Assembly: GCF_003315595.1 (NCBI RefSeq)
Contig: NZ_QNQU01000017.1
Location: forward strand, 86,092 to 150,091
Length of the DNA: 64,000 nucleotides
Origin: Pedobacter miscanthi
GTDB taxonomy: Bacteria; Bacteroidota; Bacteroidia; Sphingobacteriales; Sphingobacteriaceae
Direction: 5' to 3'
Made by a program: the position numbers and the translations under genes. Shown here in pieces: positions 1 to 8,494 of this stretch (its first letter is position 1; each line of letters starts with the position of its first letter). The notes beneath the pieces are model-generated. The model had not been told where the DNA came from. It made no database searches and was given only the letters and a program-made list of their open reading frames with translations.

Positions 1-69
1 TGATAGCAATCACTCCTCCCGAATTTTCTCACGATGGTGTTTTTGCAATCAAACTGCATGCCCAGGCTG

Positions 70-2613
70 CTATCCGCTAATTTTCCCCGAAAGATAGGCT
101 CTCAGGTAGGGGGCAGTTCGGCTTGTAGCATTTCTGCTTACCTGGGCAGGGCTCCCGGTGGCTACAATCTTTCCTCCCTGGGATCCCGCGCCCGGGCCGA
201 TATCGATGATATGATCGCTTCCTGCCACCACGTGCATATCGTGCTCCACCAGCACAACCGTATTGCCAGCATCAACCAGGCGATTAAGTTGGGCCATCAG
301 CCGCTCCACGTCGCTCGGGTGAAGGCCCGTCGTTGGTTCATCGAGGATATAAAGCGTGCTTCCGTTCTGCGCCCGCTGGAGTTCAGTAGCCATTTTAATC
401 CGCTGCGCCTCGCCCCCAGAGAGTTCTGTGGCAGATTGTCCAAGCCTAAGGTAGCCAAGGCCGACCTCCCTTACCGTTTCAAGCGCCCTTGAAATGCCAG
501 GTTCTTCATCAAAGAAATCGGCGGCCTCATCCACGGTGAGCTGCAGCACATCGGCAATATTTTTATCCTTATAGAAGATCTTCAGGGTATCCGCGTTGTA
601 GCGTGTTCCCATGCAGACAGGGCAGGGGGTGTACACGCTGGGCAGGAACAGGAGCTCTACCATTACCTGTCCTTCGCCCTGGCAGTTGGCGCACCTTCCC
701 TTGGCCACGTTAAAAGAGAACCGCCCTGCATCATAGCGCTTTTTCCTGGCCCCAGGCATGCTGGCGAACAGCTTCCTTACCGGATCGAAAAGACCTGTAT
801 AAGTGGCCAGATTGCTCCTCGGCGTTCGGCCGATGGGTTTCTGGTCTACCACCACCAGACGGCGGATCCCCTTGAGCCCTCCGGCAATCGCGCCCTTTAC
901 CATGTCCTCAGTCTGCTGCTCCAAAAGGTCCGTTCCGCTTTCCGCTTCAGCAGCTTCTGGCTTTTGCCCCAGCGCAGCCCCCACCAGTTCAACCAAAACC
1001 TGGGAGATCAGACTACTCTTACCCGATCCCGAAATGCCCGTTACGCTGGTCATTATCCCAATCGGGATGGCAACATCTAAATCCTTTAGGTTATTCTTGT
1101 GTACCCCTTCTAGTTCCAGCCACTGTTCCGGTTTCCTTTCCGCCTGTGCATTGGCTTTAGCAGATGGTGTTTTAGGATAGAGATAACCCGCTGTGATGGA
1201 CGCTTTGCAGTCCTTGATCTTTGCCGCCGGGCCGTTATAGATCACCCTGCCACCATTTTCGCCCGCACCGGGACCAATGTCCACGATCCAGTCGGCATAG
1301 CGGATGACCTCAATCTCATGCTCGACAACAAAGATCGAGTTGCCATCCTGTTTTAGCCGGTCAAGGATATTGAGGAGCGCCCGAGTATCCGCAGGATGCA
1401 GTCCTGCCGATGGTTCGTCCAATACGTAAACAACCCCGAAAAGATTAGAGTGTACCTGGGTAGCAAGCCTAAGCCGCTGCAGCTCTCCCGGAGACAGCGT
1501 CGGCGTGCTCCGTTCCAGACTGAGATAACCCAGCCCTAGTTCCAGCATCACCGCTATGCGTGAATACAGGTCAGCTGCGATCCGCTGGGTAACCAGCTGT
1601 TTTTCCAGAGGATGCCTACTTGAATTATCCCCCCTAGTTGATCGCCGTGCATAAGGACCGAAAAGATCTTGCAGCACCTGGAGCGGTTGTCGGCTCATCT
1701 GGGCAATATCCAATCCCTCGAATTTTACCGACAGCGCCTGTTTTTTCAGCCTCTTTCCCCCGCAGACCGGGCATTCCCTTCCTATCATAAACGAAAGCGC
1801 GCGTTTTTTCATCAACTGGCTCTGACTGGTCGCAAAAGTCTGCAGTACATATCGCCGTGCGCCAATAAAGGTACCCATATAATCGAACTGTTTTTTTGCC
1901 CTGATTGCCCTTTGCACCTCTTGCAGGGTATACCCTGGGTAGACAGGAACCGAAGGCGATTCTTCAGTATACAAGATAAAGTCACGGTCCTTTTTAGAAA
2001 GCTGTTTCCAGGGAATGTCAACATCAATACCCATAGATGTTAAGATATCCCGCAGGTTCTGGCCCTGCCACGCAGTGGGCCAACTGGCAACCGCGCGCTC
2101 GCGGATAGTTTTTGTTTCGTCGGGAACCATGCTCCTTTCGCTCACCTCATATACTTTACCCAGTCCATGGCAGTGCCCACAAGCACCTTCTGGTGTATTG
2201 GGCGAAAAGCCTTCTGCATAGATGATACCCTGTCCACCTGGATAATCTCCGGCCCTGGAATAGAGCATTCGCAGCAAGTTGGAAAGGGTAGTTACGCTCC
2301 CCACTGTAGAGCGCGTCGAGGCTCCTCCGCGCTGCTGCTGCAGCGCAACCGCCGGTGGAAGTCCGGTGATGCTGTCTACCTCAGGGATCGACATCTGATT
2401 AAATAGCCTTCTCGCATAAGGAGATACGGATTCCAGGTATCTGCGCTGTGCCTCTGCGTAAAGGGTACCAAAGGCTAGCGAAGATTTTCCAGATCCAGAG
2501 ACCCCGGTGAATACTACCAACTGGTCCCTTGGTATTTCCAAATCGATATTCTTTAGGTTATGTTCCCTGGCACCCCTGATAACGATGCTGGGTAATTTTT
2601 TATGTGAAGGCAT
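70..2613 (-). CDS. Class-II UvrA paralogue (UvrA2-like ABC ATPase)
   Basis: An 847-residue soluble protein with two ABC ATPase halves, cytoplasmic, related to excinuclease UvrA. Seen: Walker A GVSGSGKSS at about residues 37-45 and a second one near residue 528; a degenerate first signature LSPGELQRL near residue 372; a canonical second signature LSGGEAQRI; and a zinc module with paired CxxC motifs (CANC, CPVC). It is about 90 residues shorter than the canonical UvrA elsewhere in this window, and the first zinc module and its surroundings are missing. These are known traits of class-II UvrA/DrrC-type proteins, linked to DNA-damaging drug tolerance rather than essential repair; that role here is inference. 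The gene is visibly GC-richer than its neighbours (sampled lines 43-65% G+C), so transfer is likely. A TTGCTTTG box close to the -7 consensus lies just before the start. Confidence 0.9.
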   Translation of the reverse strand: MPSHKKLPSIVIRGAREHNLKNIDLEIPRDQLVVFTGVSGSGKSSLAFGTLYAEAQRRYLESVSPYARRLFNQMSIPEVDSITGLPPAVALQQQRGGASTRSTVGSVTTLSNLLRMLYSRAGDYPGGQGIIYAEGFSPNTPEGACGHCHGLGKVYEVSERSMVPDETKTIRERAVASWPTAWQGQNLRDILTSMGIDVDIPWKQLSKKDRDFILYTEESPSVPVYPGYTLQEVQRAIRAKKQFDYMGTFIGARRYVLQTFATSQSQLMKKRALSFMIGRECPVCGGKRLKKQALSVKFEGLDIAQMSRQPLQVLQDLFGPYARRSTRGDNSSRHPLEKQLVTQRIAADLYSRIAVMLELGLGYLSLERSTPTLSPGELQRLRLATQVHSNLFGVVYVLDEPSAGLHPADTRALLNILDRLKQDGNSIFVVEHEIEVIRYADWIVDIGPGAGENGGRVIYNGPAAKIKDCKASITAGYLYPKTPSAKANAQAERKPEQWLELEGVHKNNLKDLDVAIPIGIMTSVTGISGSGKSSLISQVLVELVGAALGQKPEAAEAESGTDLLEQQTEDMVKGAIAGGLKGIRRLVVVDQKPIGRTPRSNLATYTGLFDPVRKLFASMPGARKKRYDAGRFSFNVAKGRCANCQGEGQVMVELLFLPSVYTPCPVCMGTRYNADTLKIFYKDKNIADVLQLTVDEAADFFDEEPGISRALETVREVGLGYLRLGQSATELSGGEAQRIKMATELQRAQNGSTLYILDEPTTGLHPSDVERLMAQLNRLVDAGNTVVLVEHDMHVVAGSDHIIDIGPGAGSQGGKIVATGSPAQVSRNATSRTAPYLRAYLSGKISG

Positions 2614-2746
2614 ATCTTGTTAAACAAAGCAAAGGGGATGCTAGTTTTTTTTGATTTCATCTAGGGGCAGAAATGTAAACATAAATTTAACTAAGACAAG
2701 ATCCCCTGATGTTATCCATAGGGGATCTAGCCTTTTTATTTTTCAC

Positions 2747-3040
2747 TTATTTAACTGCCAGCAAGGCAACCTTTTCGATTACCGGCGGCGTAGCCAGCAG
2801 TTCATCCGCATGGGCCATCAAAGCCTTGGCAATTTCTCCACCCAGATGTGCATCCCGCCCAGCTTCATCCGCAAAGGTATCGAATATACCGAAGGTAGAC
2901 GGCGAGATCTGCAGCGCATACCAACGGATAGTTCCGGGTTCAGCTTCGGCCAAAGGCAGGGCACTTTTGATAAAATCTGCAACTTGTTGCTCTTTACCAG
3001 CTTTGGCCTCCAGGCGGGCCAGTAATGCTAATTTTTCCAT
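2747..3040 (-). CDS. Antibiotic biosynthesis monooxygenase (ABM/YgiN-like) domain protein
   Basis: A 97-residue single-domain protein of the dimeric alpha+beta barrel (ABM) superfamily. Typical features are the N-terminal strand with ALLARLEAKAG, then AEPGTIRWYAL, FDTFADEAGRDAHLGG and a short C-terminal strand. Relatives such as E. coli YgiN act on quinols or small aromatic electrophiles without a cofactor; the substrate here is unknown. Base composition is as GC-rich as the UvrA paralogue downstream, and both read leftward, so they may have arrived together. Signal peptide and membrane segments are absent, so a cytoplasmic location is expected. The 130-bp gap to the UvrA paralogue shows no clear terminator. 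Confidence 0.85.
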   Translation of the reverse strand: MEKLALLARLEAKAGKEQQVADFIKSALPLAEAEPGTIRWYALQISPSTFGIFDTFADEAGRDAHLGGEIAKALMAHADELLATPPVIEKVALLAVK

Positions 3041-3396
3041 TTTGTTTGTAATTTAAGGATTATCGGCGGCAAAAATTCCACCACTAAGAAAGCCTCACGA
3101 ATAGTGCCAAGTTATAATATTAACTGTCAAATAATCAGATTATTAAAGGCTAATTTAATAAAGTGTCCTATGGAGGCTGAAAGGGTCTAAATCTTTAAAA
3201 AAAAATAAACATTTAATTTCACACCAGGTATTCAAGCAGAGATGAGATGCTCCCAAAAACGGCCACATATCCCGCACCAAACCGGACATTCTTGCCCAGA
3301 AGCCTACAATCAGCTTAATTACCTCTTTTGAGTTTTTGGGATATATGATCCCAACAATTATTCATTGAAGCCTTAGCCTGGATAAACCGGAATAAA

Positions 3397-3476
3397 TTGA
3401 CCCCATCTCGCCGGAATTAGATTTGCCGTAATTTTTTGAAAGTCAGCATATTATTGAATTGGCAAGATGGGGTCAA
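3397..3476. repeat. 12-bp inverted repeat in the 3041-3450 gap
   Basis: The arms ttgaccccatct (3397-3408) and agatggggtcaa (3465-3476) are exact reverse complements separated by 56 bp. The right arm overlaps the end of the integrase fragment and encodes part of its last residues, so the fragment's C-terminus may be a product of the inserted or rearranged end. A second small hairpin (gggat...atccc) lies near 3340-3354. The rest of the 410-bp gap between 3041 and 3450 is A/T-rich with no gene that I can support. Confidence 0.5.
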
Positions 3477-3765
3477 ATAGATTGGTTTGTCCAGTAGGAG
3501 TCCAATTATTATTTAAGGCTTTCGTGTATTCCTGCTGTAGCTTATGAAGTAGCTTGGCTCTTTCTTTAATCGTTTTGGCATGATTTGGGAATATTGGTAA
3601 ATTCAATTTGTTGCCATTATAAAATTTATAATGTTTTTTGTTATAGTAGAAATACACGTATGAACGTGAAGCTAAGTTGTCATTAGCAGAAATTTGTGGG
3701 GTTGTATACACGATGTTGTCGATTGTGCATATAAAATATTTAATCTTTCTTTCTAAAAATCCCAC
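3451..3765 (-). pseudogene. Truncated tyrosine integrase, N-terminal arm-binding part
   Basis: A 104-residue open frame with a GTG start. Its pattern (strand YVYFYYNKKHYKFY, then AKTIKERAKLLHKLQQEYTKAL and NNNWTP) is that of the N-terminal region of Bacteroidota tyrosine recombinases, where a helix full of Lys/Arg precedes 'GWNP'. The SAM-like core-binding domain and the catalytic R-H-R-Y domain are absent, so it cannot be an active recombinase. It reads in the same direction as, and starts about 140 bp downstream of the 3' end of, tRNA-Met, the usual place for an integrase of a tRNA-integrated element. The assignment rests on pattern memory and not on a search. A free-standing small protein remains possible. 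Confidence 0.55.
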
Positions 3766-3904
3766 GAGAGAATGAAATAAAATTTCTCATTTGCAGAGCA
3801 GGGATGATTTTCAAAGTAAAGAAAAGATGTTAGGGGGGAGGATGAAATGCTGTAAAAGTGCCTTTAAATAGTAAATGCCCATCTTTCGATGAGCTTTTAA
3901 TTAG

Positions 3905-3978
3905 TAGCGGGGAGCAGGATCGAACTGCCGACCTCAGGGTTATGAATCCTGCGCTCTAACCATCTGAGCTACCCCGCC
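3905..3978 (-). tRNA. tRNA-Met (anticodon CAT)
   Basis: The reverse complement folds as a full cloverleaf. It has a seven-pair acceptor stem (GGCGGGG with CCCCGCT, first pair G-U), a D-arm GCTC...GAGC, an anticodon loop TTCATAA with CAT, a T-arm GGCAG-TTCGATC-CTGCT and discriminator A. CCA is not encoded. The anticodon stem lacks the three consecutive G-C pairs of initiator tRNA, so elongator Met is favoured; a lysidine-modified tRNA-Ile2 cannot be excluded. The innermost anticodon pair (A-C) is mismatched. Confidence 0.92.
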
Positions 3979-4401
3979 GGGTAAATATTTACTTAATAAC
4001 GTAAATACCGATGTGGTTATTTTTAAGAGCTGCAAATATAGAATAAATATACATTTTAATAAAAAGAAATGTGAAAAATACTTTAAGGCCTTAATGCTCA
4101 GTAAATTTAAATGAATTTGAAGTGCTTAAAATTGAAATACGCGCTTAAAATAGTGACAGGTTTCCTTCTTAATGTAGGGTAAAACGTCGCTTTCTGCAAT
4201 TGGTTAAATTAAACAAAGCGGAAAACGTTCAACTAATTAACCGGTTGGTCACAATATGGTTTTTAATGCAGATCAGGCCAGAATATTGGTGACCAGGGTT
4301 ATTTAACACTACAATAATTAGGTTTTCTGTTAGTTTAAGCATGGTTTTGGGTAAAAAAGGTTCTGTTTCAGGCTTTGGAACGTCTGTTTGATACAAAATA
4401 A

Positions 4402-4971
4402 GGTCGGCGCCGGACTTATTTAGTTCCAACGAGGGTGAAATAAGTGTCAATGAGGGTGAAATAAGTTCCAAACAGGGCTTATTTTGTGTCAACGAGGGGT
4501 GACAAAAGGTCGGCGCCGGACTTATTTAGTTCCAACGAGGGTGAAATAAGTGTCAATGAGGGTGAAATAAGTTCCAAACAGGGCTTATTTTGTGTCAACG
4601 AGGGGTGACAAAAGGTCGGCGCCGGACTTATTTAGTTCCAACGAGGGTGAAATAAGTGTCAATGAGGGTGAAATAAGTTCCAAACAGGGCTTATTTTGTG
4701 TCAACGAGGGGTGACAAAAGGTCGGCGCCGGACTTATTTAGTTCCAACGAGGGTGAAATAAGTGTCAACGAGGGTGAAATAAGTTCGAAACCGAGCTTGT
4801 TTAGTTCCAACGAGGGTGAAATAAGTATCAACGAGGGTAAAATAAGTATCAACGGGGGTGAAATAAGTATCAACGAGGGTGCAATAAGTACCAACAAGGG
4901 TGAAATATGTGTCAACGAGGGTGAGATAAGTATCAACGAGGGTGAAATATGTGTCAACGAGGGTGAAATAG
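4402..4971. repeat. 21-bp minisatellite with 106-bp higher-order period
   Basis: Three near-identical 106-bp units (4402-4507, 4508-4613, 4614-4719) are each made of one 22-bp monomer (ggtcggcgccggacttattt...) and four 21-bp monomers of the type 'tccaacgagggtgaaataag'. A fourth unit begins at 4720 and dissolves into a tail of single 21-bp monomers (4742-4971). Because 21 is a multiple of three, long open frames arise on both strands of the tail (hydrophobic ISPSL repeats on the minus strand, acidic NEGEIS repeats on the plus). The 106-bp unit shifts frame at each copy, so I regard the array as non-coding. Confidence 0.85.
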
Positions 4972-5091
4972 ACCCTTCCTAAAATAGCTTGATTGGCAGT
5001 GCGCCGTTTAGCGGTAATCAGGGTGATTTAAGCGATGTTCAATAAAAAATATTCCCCGGCAAACCATACAGGCCACCGGGGATGTATTTTA

Positions 5092-5580
5092 CTATGGTTG
5101 TGGTGGCGTAAAGGTTTTTGCTTTTCGCTGTCCAGGGAAACGTTGACTAAGGTCGTCGTAAATGGCCTGCGATCCTGGCACGCTCGACCGGCTTGCACCC
5201 TTTACCGTATGATAGAAAATAAGGGCGGCTTCGTAAGCTTCGCTGCCAGCCGCCATTCCTGCATCTTCTACAGATGTAATCAGCGTATTTAACTGTTGAA
5301 AAATATCATACAGGATGGCGGCCAGTTCATAATCTTTTATGGGTTCTTCCAGGTCCATAAATATGGGTACCAGGCTTGGGTTATGCCTGGCATATTCCAG
5401 CGTTTTTTCGACGAAACTAAGGGTTTTGTTACCCATTTTTAACATCTTCCTGCGCTCTTCAGGTGCCAAACTAATCGTTAATACATTGTTTAGGTTGGCC
5501 TTAAATGCAAGTATTGCATCTGTGCTTTTTTGTACCTGCTCTGGTGTAATCACCGTCGAAATTCTGTTTTTCGAACTCAT
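5092..5580 (-). CDS. Conserved hypothetical protein, helical, 162 aa
   Basis: The protein is not assigned to a family. The frame is open upstream to 5718, but the ATG at 5578-5580 (MSSKNRISTV) is preferred because the upstream 46 residues look like translated leader. The product is predicted to be almost entirely alpha-helical: ITPEQVQKSTDAI, APEERRKMLKM, TLEYARHNP, ELAAILYDIFQQLNTLI, and a C-terminal ALIFYHTVK segment followed by a basic, proline-rich tail. It has no signal peptide or membrane segment. It lies alone between the minisatellite and an inverted-repeat element. Codon use resembles the core genes. Confidence 0.6.
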   Translation of the reverse strand: MSSKNRISTVITPEQVQKSTDAILAFKANLNNVLTISLAPEERRKMLKMGNKTLSFVEKTLEYARHNPSLVPIFMDLEEPIKDYELAAILYDIFQQLNTLITSVEDAGMAAGSEAYEAALIFYHTVKGASRSSVPGSQAIYDDLSQRFPGQRKAKTFTPPQP

Positions 5581-5876
5581 AATCCTGTTTTTTAAGTTAT
5601 AAATAAATGTTAAGGCAAACGGTACCAATAGCGGCCAGGGCGGCAGGGTTTCGCCAAAAACGCTAACAAATTCTTCAAACGGAGCTTCAGCAAAACCGAC
5701 TATACGGCCATGCTGCATTTGAAATTTATCTGGGATAAAAAATGGGATAATGCTTTCTACGGTGATTCCCGGTAAAACACAAGTGAATATAATTGTTTTT
5801 TAGGAAAAAAGAAAATGGGAATGGGTTTGGCGTCGGGCGTTTAGCGTTTCGCGTTAATTAACTGGTTTACAGTTTG

Positions 5877-6203
5877 CAGTTAATCAAAGTCAATGCATCC
5901 CCCTCAAGTTATCGTCATTTCGAGCGAAGTGCAACGCAGTCGAGAACCACGTAAGTGCTCAGCAAAGCTAAATCTATCGAGCAGATCTCTCCATTCCACT
6001 GCGTTCCAGTCGAGATGACGGCTCGTTTATTAAGTTGTAATCCTGAACGTAGTGGAAGTTTCTCGATTCCACTGCGTTTCTTCCGATAGTTATCGAAACT
6101 AGATGACATTACGTTTTATTGGAATCTATTAAGTACAAATTTTGCATTTCGGTATTCGAAATCAACTACATCAATCTTAACAATAAAACAATTAAGCAAT
6201 GAA
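5877..6203. repeat. Left copy of a 0.3-kb inverted repeat (REP-like composite)
   Basis: This segment is almost identical to the reverse complement of 21329-21634. It carries REP-like palindromic motifs (cgtcatttcgagcgaagtg, ccagtcgagatgacgg, gatctctccattcc) and then a unique stretch ending caatcttaacaataaaacaa. Compared with the right copy it has an extra segment of about 25 bp around 5947-5970. No gene is present; the short open frames are repeat translations. Confidence 0.8.
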
Positions 6204-6435
6204 CGAATGAAGGATAACAAAAGACCAATGAAAGAATGATAATTAACCAATGAGAAGTGAACCAATAAACAATAGCAAACAAACCAATGGCATTTGAAAT
6301 GGAATCCGGCAATAAAACAATGAACCAATAAGCGGTAAACGAATGACAAATGAACGAATGACAAGTGAGCCAATGAGGGGTAAACCAATGACCAATGAAC
6401 CAATGACAAGTGAACCAACGAGCGAATAAATCAAC
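6204..6435. repeat. Degenerate decamer tract (aaccaatga / gaacgaatga)
   Basis: About 230 bp of loosely repeated units such as accaatgaac and gaacgaatga fill the gap before the START-like gene. Similar tracts occur at 10420-10460 and, inverted, at 21250-21330, adjoining the other REP-like elements. Three overlapping minus-strand open frames here are low-complexity translations and not genes. Confidence 0.6.
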
Positions 6436-6530
6436 CAAATTAAGTAACTGTTGCAGATGTAGAATAAATTACCTTTCTTTAGAAAAATAATATTAAAAAA
6501 TTCCGGAAATTATCCTGGTAGAGTACTAAC

Positions 6531-6911
6531 ATGGCAGAAAAGAAAAAATTTACACTCGAGTACGAAGTTAGATCGTCGCCAAGAATATTGTATAGTTTTA
6601 TTAGTGAACCTAATGGCTTATCGCAATGGTTTGCCGATGATGTAAATTTCCGCGATCAGGTATATACTTTTACCTGGGATGATGAGCAGTTAAAGGCCAA
6701 AATGGTTTTGGCGAAAGAAAATAAACTGGTAAAGTTTAAATGGCTTGATGATGAACCTCAATGTTATTTTGAGATGGAAATTGTTCAGGACGAACTAACC
6801 AATGATGTAGCCCTCTCGATCACTGATTTTACCACAGACGAACTCCTTTCAGAGAAAAAATTAATCTGGGACAACCAGATCGATTACCTGATTAGCGTAT
6901 TGGGTGCATAA
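6531..6911 (+). CDS. START-like (SRPBCC fold) domain protein
   Basis: A 126-residue cytoplasmic protein starting MAEKKKFTLEYEV. The pattern of helix-grip proteins is visible: a first strand, ASP/RSSPRILYSFISEPNGLSQWFADDV (the typical 'xxP..L...is.p..l..WFA' entry), alternating strands (YTFTWDDEQLKAKM, KFKWLDDEP) and a long C-terminal helix (EKKLIWDNQIDYLISVLGA). Members bind hydrophobic ligands or act in AHSA1-like roles; no ligand can be assigned. It lies 30 bp upstream of the LptF/G permease in the same direction and is often found there in Sphingobacteriaceae (from memory). Its product may share transcripts with the permease, although the permease has its own promoter. Confidence 0.8.
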   Translation: MAEKKKFTLEYEVRSSPRILYSFISEPNGLSQWFADDVNFRDQVYTFTWDDEQLKAKMVLAKENKLVKFKWLDDEPQCYFEMEIVQDELTNDVALSITDFTTDELLSEKKLIWDNQIDYLISVLGA

Positions 6912-6929
6912 TATTAACTCGGCATTGTT

Positions 6930-6937
6930 TACCTTTG
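6930..6937 (+). promoter_or_regulatory. -7 box TACCTTTG before the LptF/G permease
   Basis: This is an exact match to the Bacteroidota TAnnTTTG element. The expected transcription start (6-7 bp downstream) coincides with the GTG initiation codon at 6942, so a leaderless message is possible. No good -33 box is seen. Confidence 0.45.
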
Positions 6938-6941
6938 TAGG

Positions 6942-8366
6942 GTGAAAAAAATACATCTTCTATTAGTAAAAGCATTTATAAGGCCATTCATAGCAACGTT
7001 TTTTGTTATGATGTTCATCCTGTTGATGTTCTTCCTGTTTAAATGGATTGATGATTTAATAGGTAAAGGTTTCGAATGGTATACCATTTTAGAGCTGATG
7101 TATTATGCTTCGGCGGCAAATGTATCTATGGCTTTGCCACTTTCGGTACTGCTTTCGTCTATCATGACCTTTGGTACACTGGGCGAAAACTACGAACTGG
7201 TGGCCATCAAATCAGCAGGTATTTCACTGCAAAAAGCCATGCGGCCTTTATTTGTGGTGATTTTGATCCTTACCGTAAGCTCCTTCTTTTTTGCCAATTA
7301 CATGCTGCCCAAGGCCAATTTAAAATTCGGCTCCCTGCTTTACGATATCCGTAATAAAAAACTTTCTTTCCTGATTAAACCGGGTGTGTTTAACAATGCC
7401 ATCCCGGGTTATGCCATCCGTGTCGATTCAAAAGAAGAAGATGGTACGCTGCATAACATCATGATTTACGACCACAGGGAAAACAATGGCATTCCAAAAA
7501 TTATCCTGGCGAAAGAAGGCAAAATGGGTAAAACTGCCGATGGTAAATTTTTGGTGCTGAACCTTAAAAACGGGGTACAGTATGAAGAACAGGCATCGAA
7601 AAACGGGATGTATAACCCAAGACAGATCTTCACCCGGAACCGTTTTAAGGAAACCGAACCCCGTTTCGACCTTTCTTCTTTTAACCAGAGCAGTACCGAC
7701 CCGAATGCTTTTGGCAACAGTACACCCATGCTTAACTTAAAGGGTATTGTGAAAAAACGCGATTCGCTTACCAAACAGCTCGATACCATACAAACCAGGA
7801 CCATGGCTAACCTGGTCAGTAACTTTAAGCAGTTTAATACCGCTGTGGGGTATACGAAGATAAAAGCCGTACCGAAAAAGATCGATGATGTAATACTGAA
7901 AGATATCCCTAACGGATCGCGGAAACTGGCGCTCGATAATGCTACCAATGTTGTTGCGGGTATGATGCAGCATATCCCCAACTGGGGGCCAAGGCAAACC
8001 GATTTAACAGGCGAAATTATTTTTACCACGGTAGAATACCAGCGTAAGTTTACCCTGGCGGCTTCCTGTATCCTCTTGTTTTTTATTGGTGCACCTTTAG
8101 GCGCTATTATCAGAAAAGGGGGCATGGGTTTACCCGTAGTAGTGGCCATCTGTTTCTTCCTCGTATACCACATCATTACCACGGTTGCCGAAAAATCGGC
8201 GCGCGAAGGCAACTTAAACCCGATATTCGGAATGTGGCTCGCCATCATTGTGCTCTCGCCACTGGCCGCATTTTTAACCTATAAGGCTACGGTTGATTCG
8301 GCACTTTTTGATGTAAATTACTACAAGGAACTCATCACTAAAGTGTTTAAAAAGAAGGCGAAATAA
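6942..8366 (+). CDS. LptF/LptG family lipopolysaccharide export permease
   Basis: A 474-residue inner-membrane protein of the YjgP/YjgQ family. LptF and LptG form the membrane part of the LptB2FG ABC transporter that extracts LPS and passes it to the Lpt bridge. Seen: three N-terminal membrane segments (IATFFVMMFILLMFFLF near residues 18-34, AANVSMALPLSVLLSSIMTF near 58-77, FVVILILTVSSFFFANYMLP near 103-122), a large periplasmic beta-rich region (about 125-370), and three C-terminal segments, the last being LAIIVLSPLAAFLTY. The start is GTG. Whether it plays the F or G role cannot be read from one gene. It lies between the START-like protein and ribBA. Confidence 0.9.
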   Translation: MKKIHLLLVKAFIRPFIATFFVMMFILLMFFLFKWIDDLIGKGFEWYTILELMYYASAANVSMALPLSVLLSSIMTFGTLGENYELVAIKSAGISLQKAMRPLFVVILILTVSSFFFANYMLPKANLKFGSLLYDIRNKKLSFLIKPGVFNNAIPGYAIRVDSKEEDGTLHNIMIYDHRENNGIPKIILAKEGKMGKTADGKFLVLNLKNGVQYEEQASKNGMYNPRQIFTRNRFKETEPRFDLSSFNQSSTDPNAFGNSTPMLNLKGIVKKRDSLTKQLDTIQTRTMANLVSNFKQFNTAVGYTKIKAVPKKIDDVILKDIPNGSRKLALDNATNVVAGMMQHIPNWGPRQTDLTGEIIFTTVEYQRKFTLAASCILLFFIGAPLGAIIRKGGMGLPVVVAICFFLVYHIITTVAEKSAREGNLNPIFGMWLAIIVLSPLAAFLTYKATVDSALFDVNYYKELITKVFKKKAK

Positions 8367-8424
8367 GCGCTATTTCCTTTACTTACAAATGATATTTTAA
8401 TCCGAATAATGCTCAATAAGGTTG

Positions 8425-8432
8425 TACATTTG
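8425..8432 (+). promoter_or_regulatory. -7 box TACATTTG before ribBA
   Basis: A TAnnTTTG match in the 128-bp gap before ribBA. It predicts a leader of about 55 nt. I see no FMN-riboswitch-like structure; the leader is too short for one. Confidence 0.4.
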
Positions 8433-8494
8433 TATGGGTTTTTGCAACAACGTAAAACTACATTTAATGTACTTTACGCAAGCTTTGCCCCATA

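Noticed and set aside
1..59. A minus-strand frame starting at the ATG complementary to 57-59 and running off the window
   Set aside because: Only 19 codons are visible and nothing can be recognised, so it cannot be supported.
4229..4982. Open frames on both strands in the minisatellite (ISPSL-type and NEGEIS-type repeats)
   Set aside because: They follow from a stop-free 21-bp period; the 106-bp unit breaks the frame and no start or leader signal supports them.
6116..6438. Three overlapping minus-strand frames rich in His, Trp, Leu and Phe
   Set aside because: They are translations of the degenerate caatgaac/gaatgacc tract.
7466..8248. 260-codon antisense frame inside the LptF/G permease gene
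   Set aside because: The sense frame has clear family motifs and membrane segments; the antisense is a mirror of codon bias.
8367..8494. FMN riboswitch before ribBA
   Set aside because: The gap is short, and the conserved riboswitch core words and pairing are not seen.
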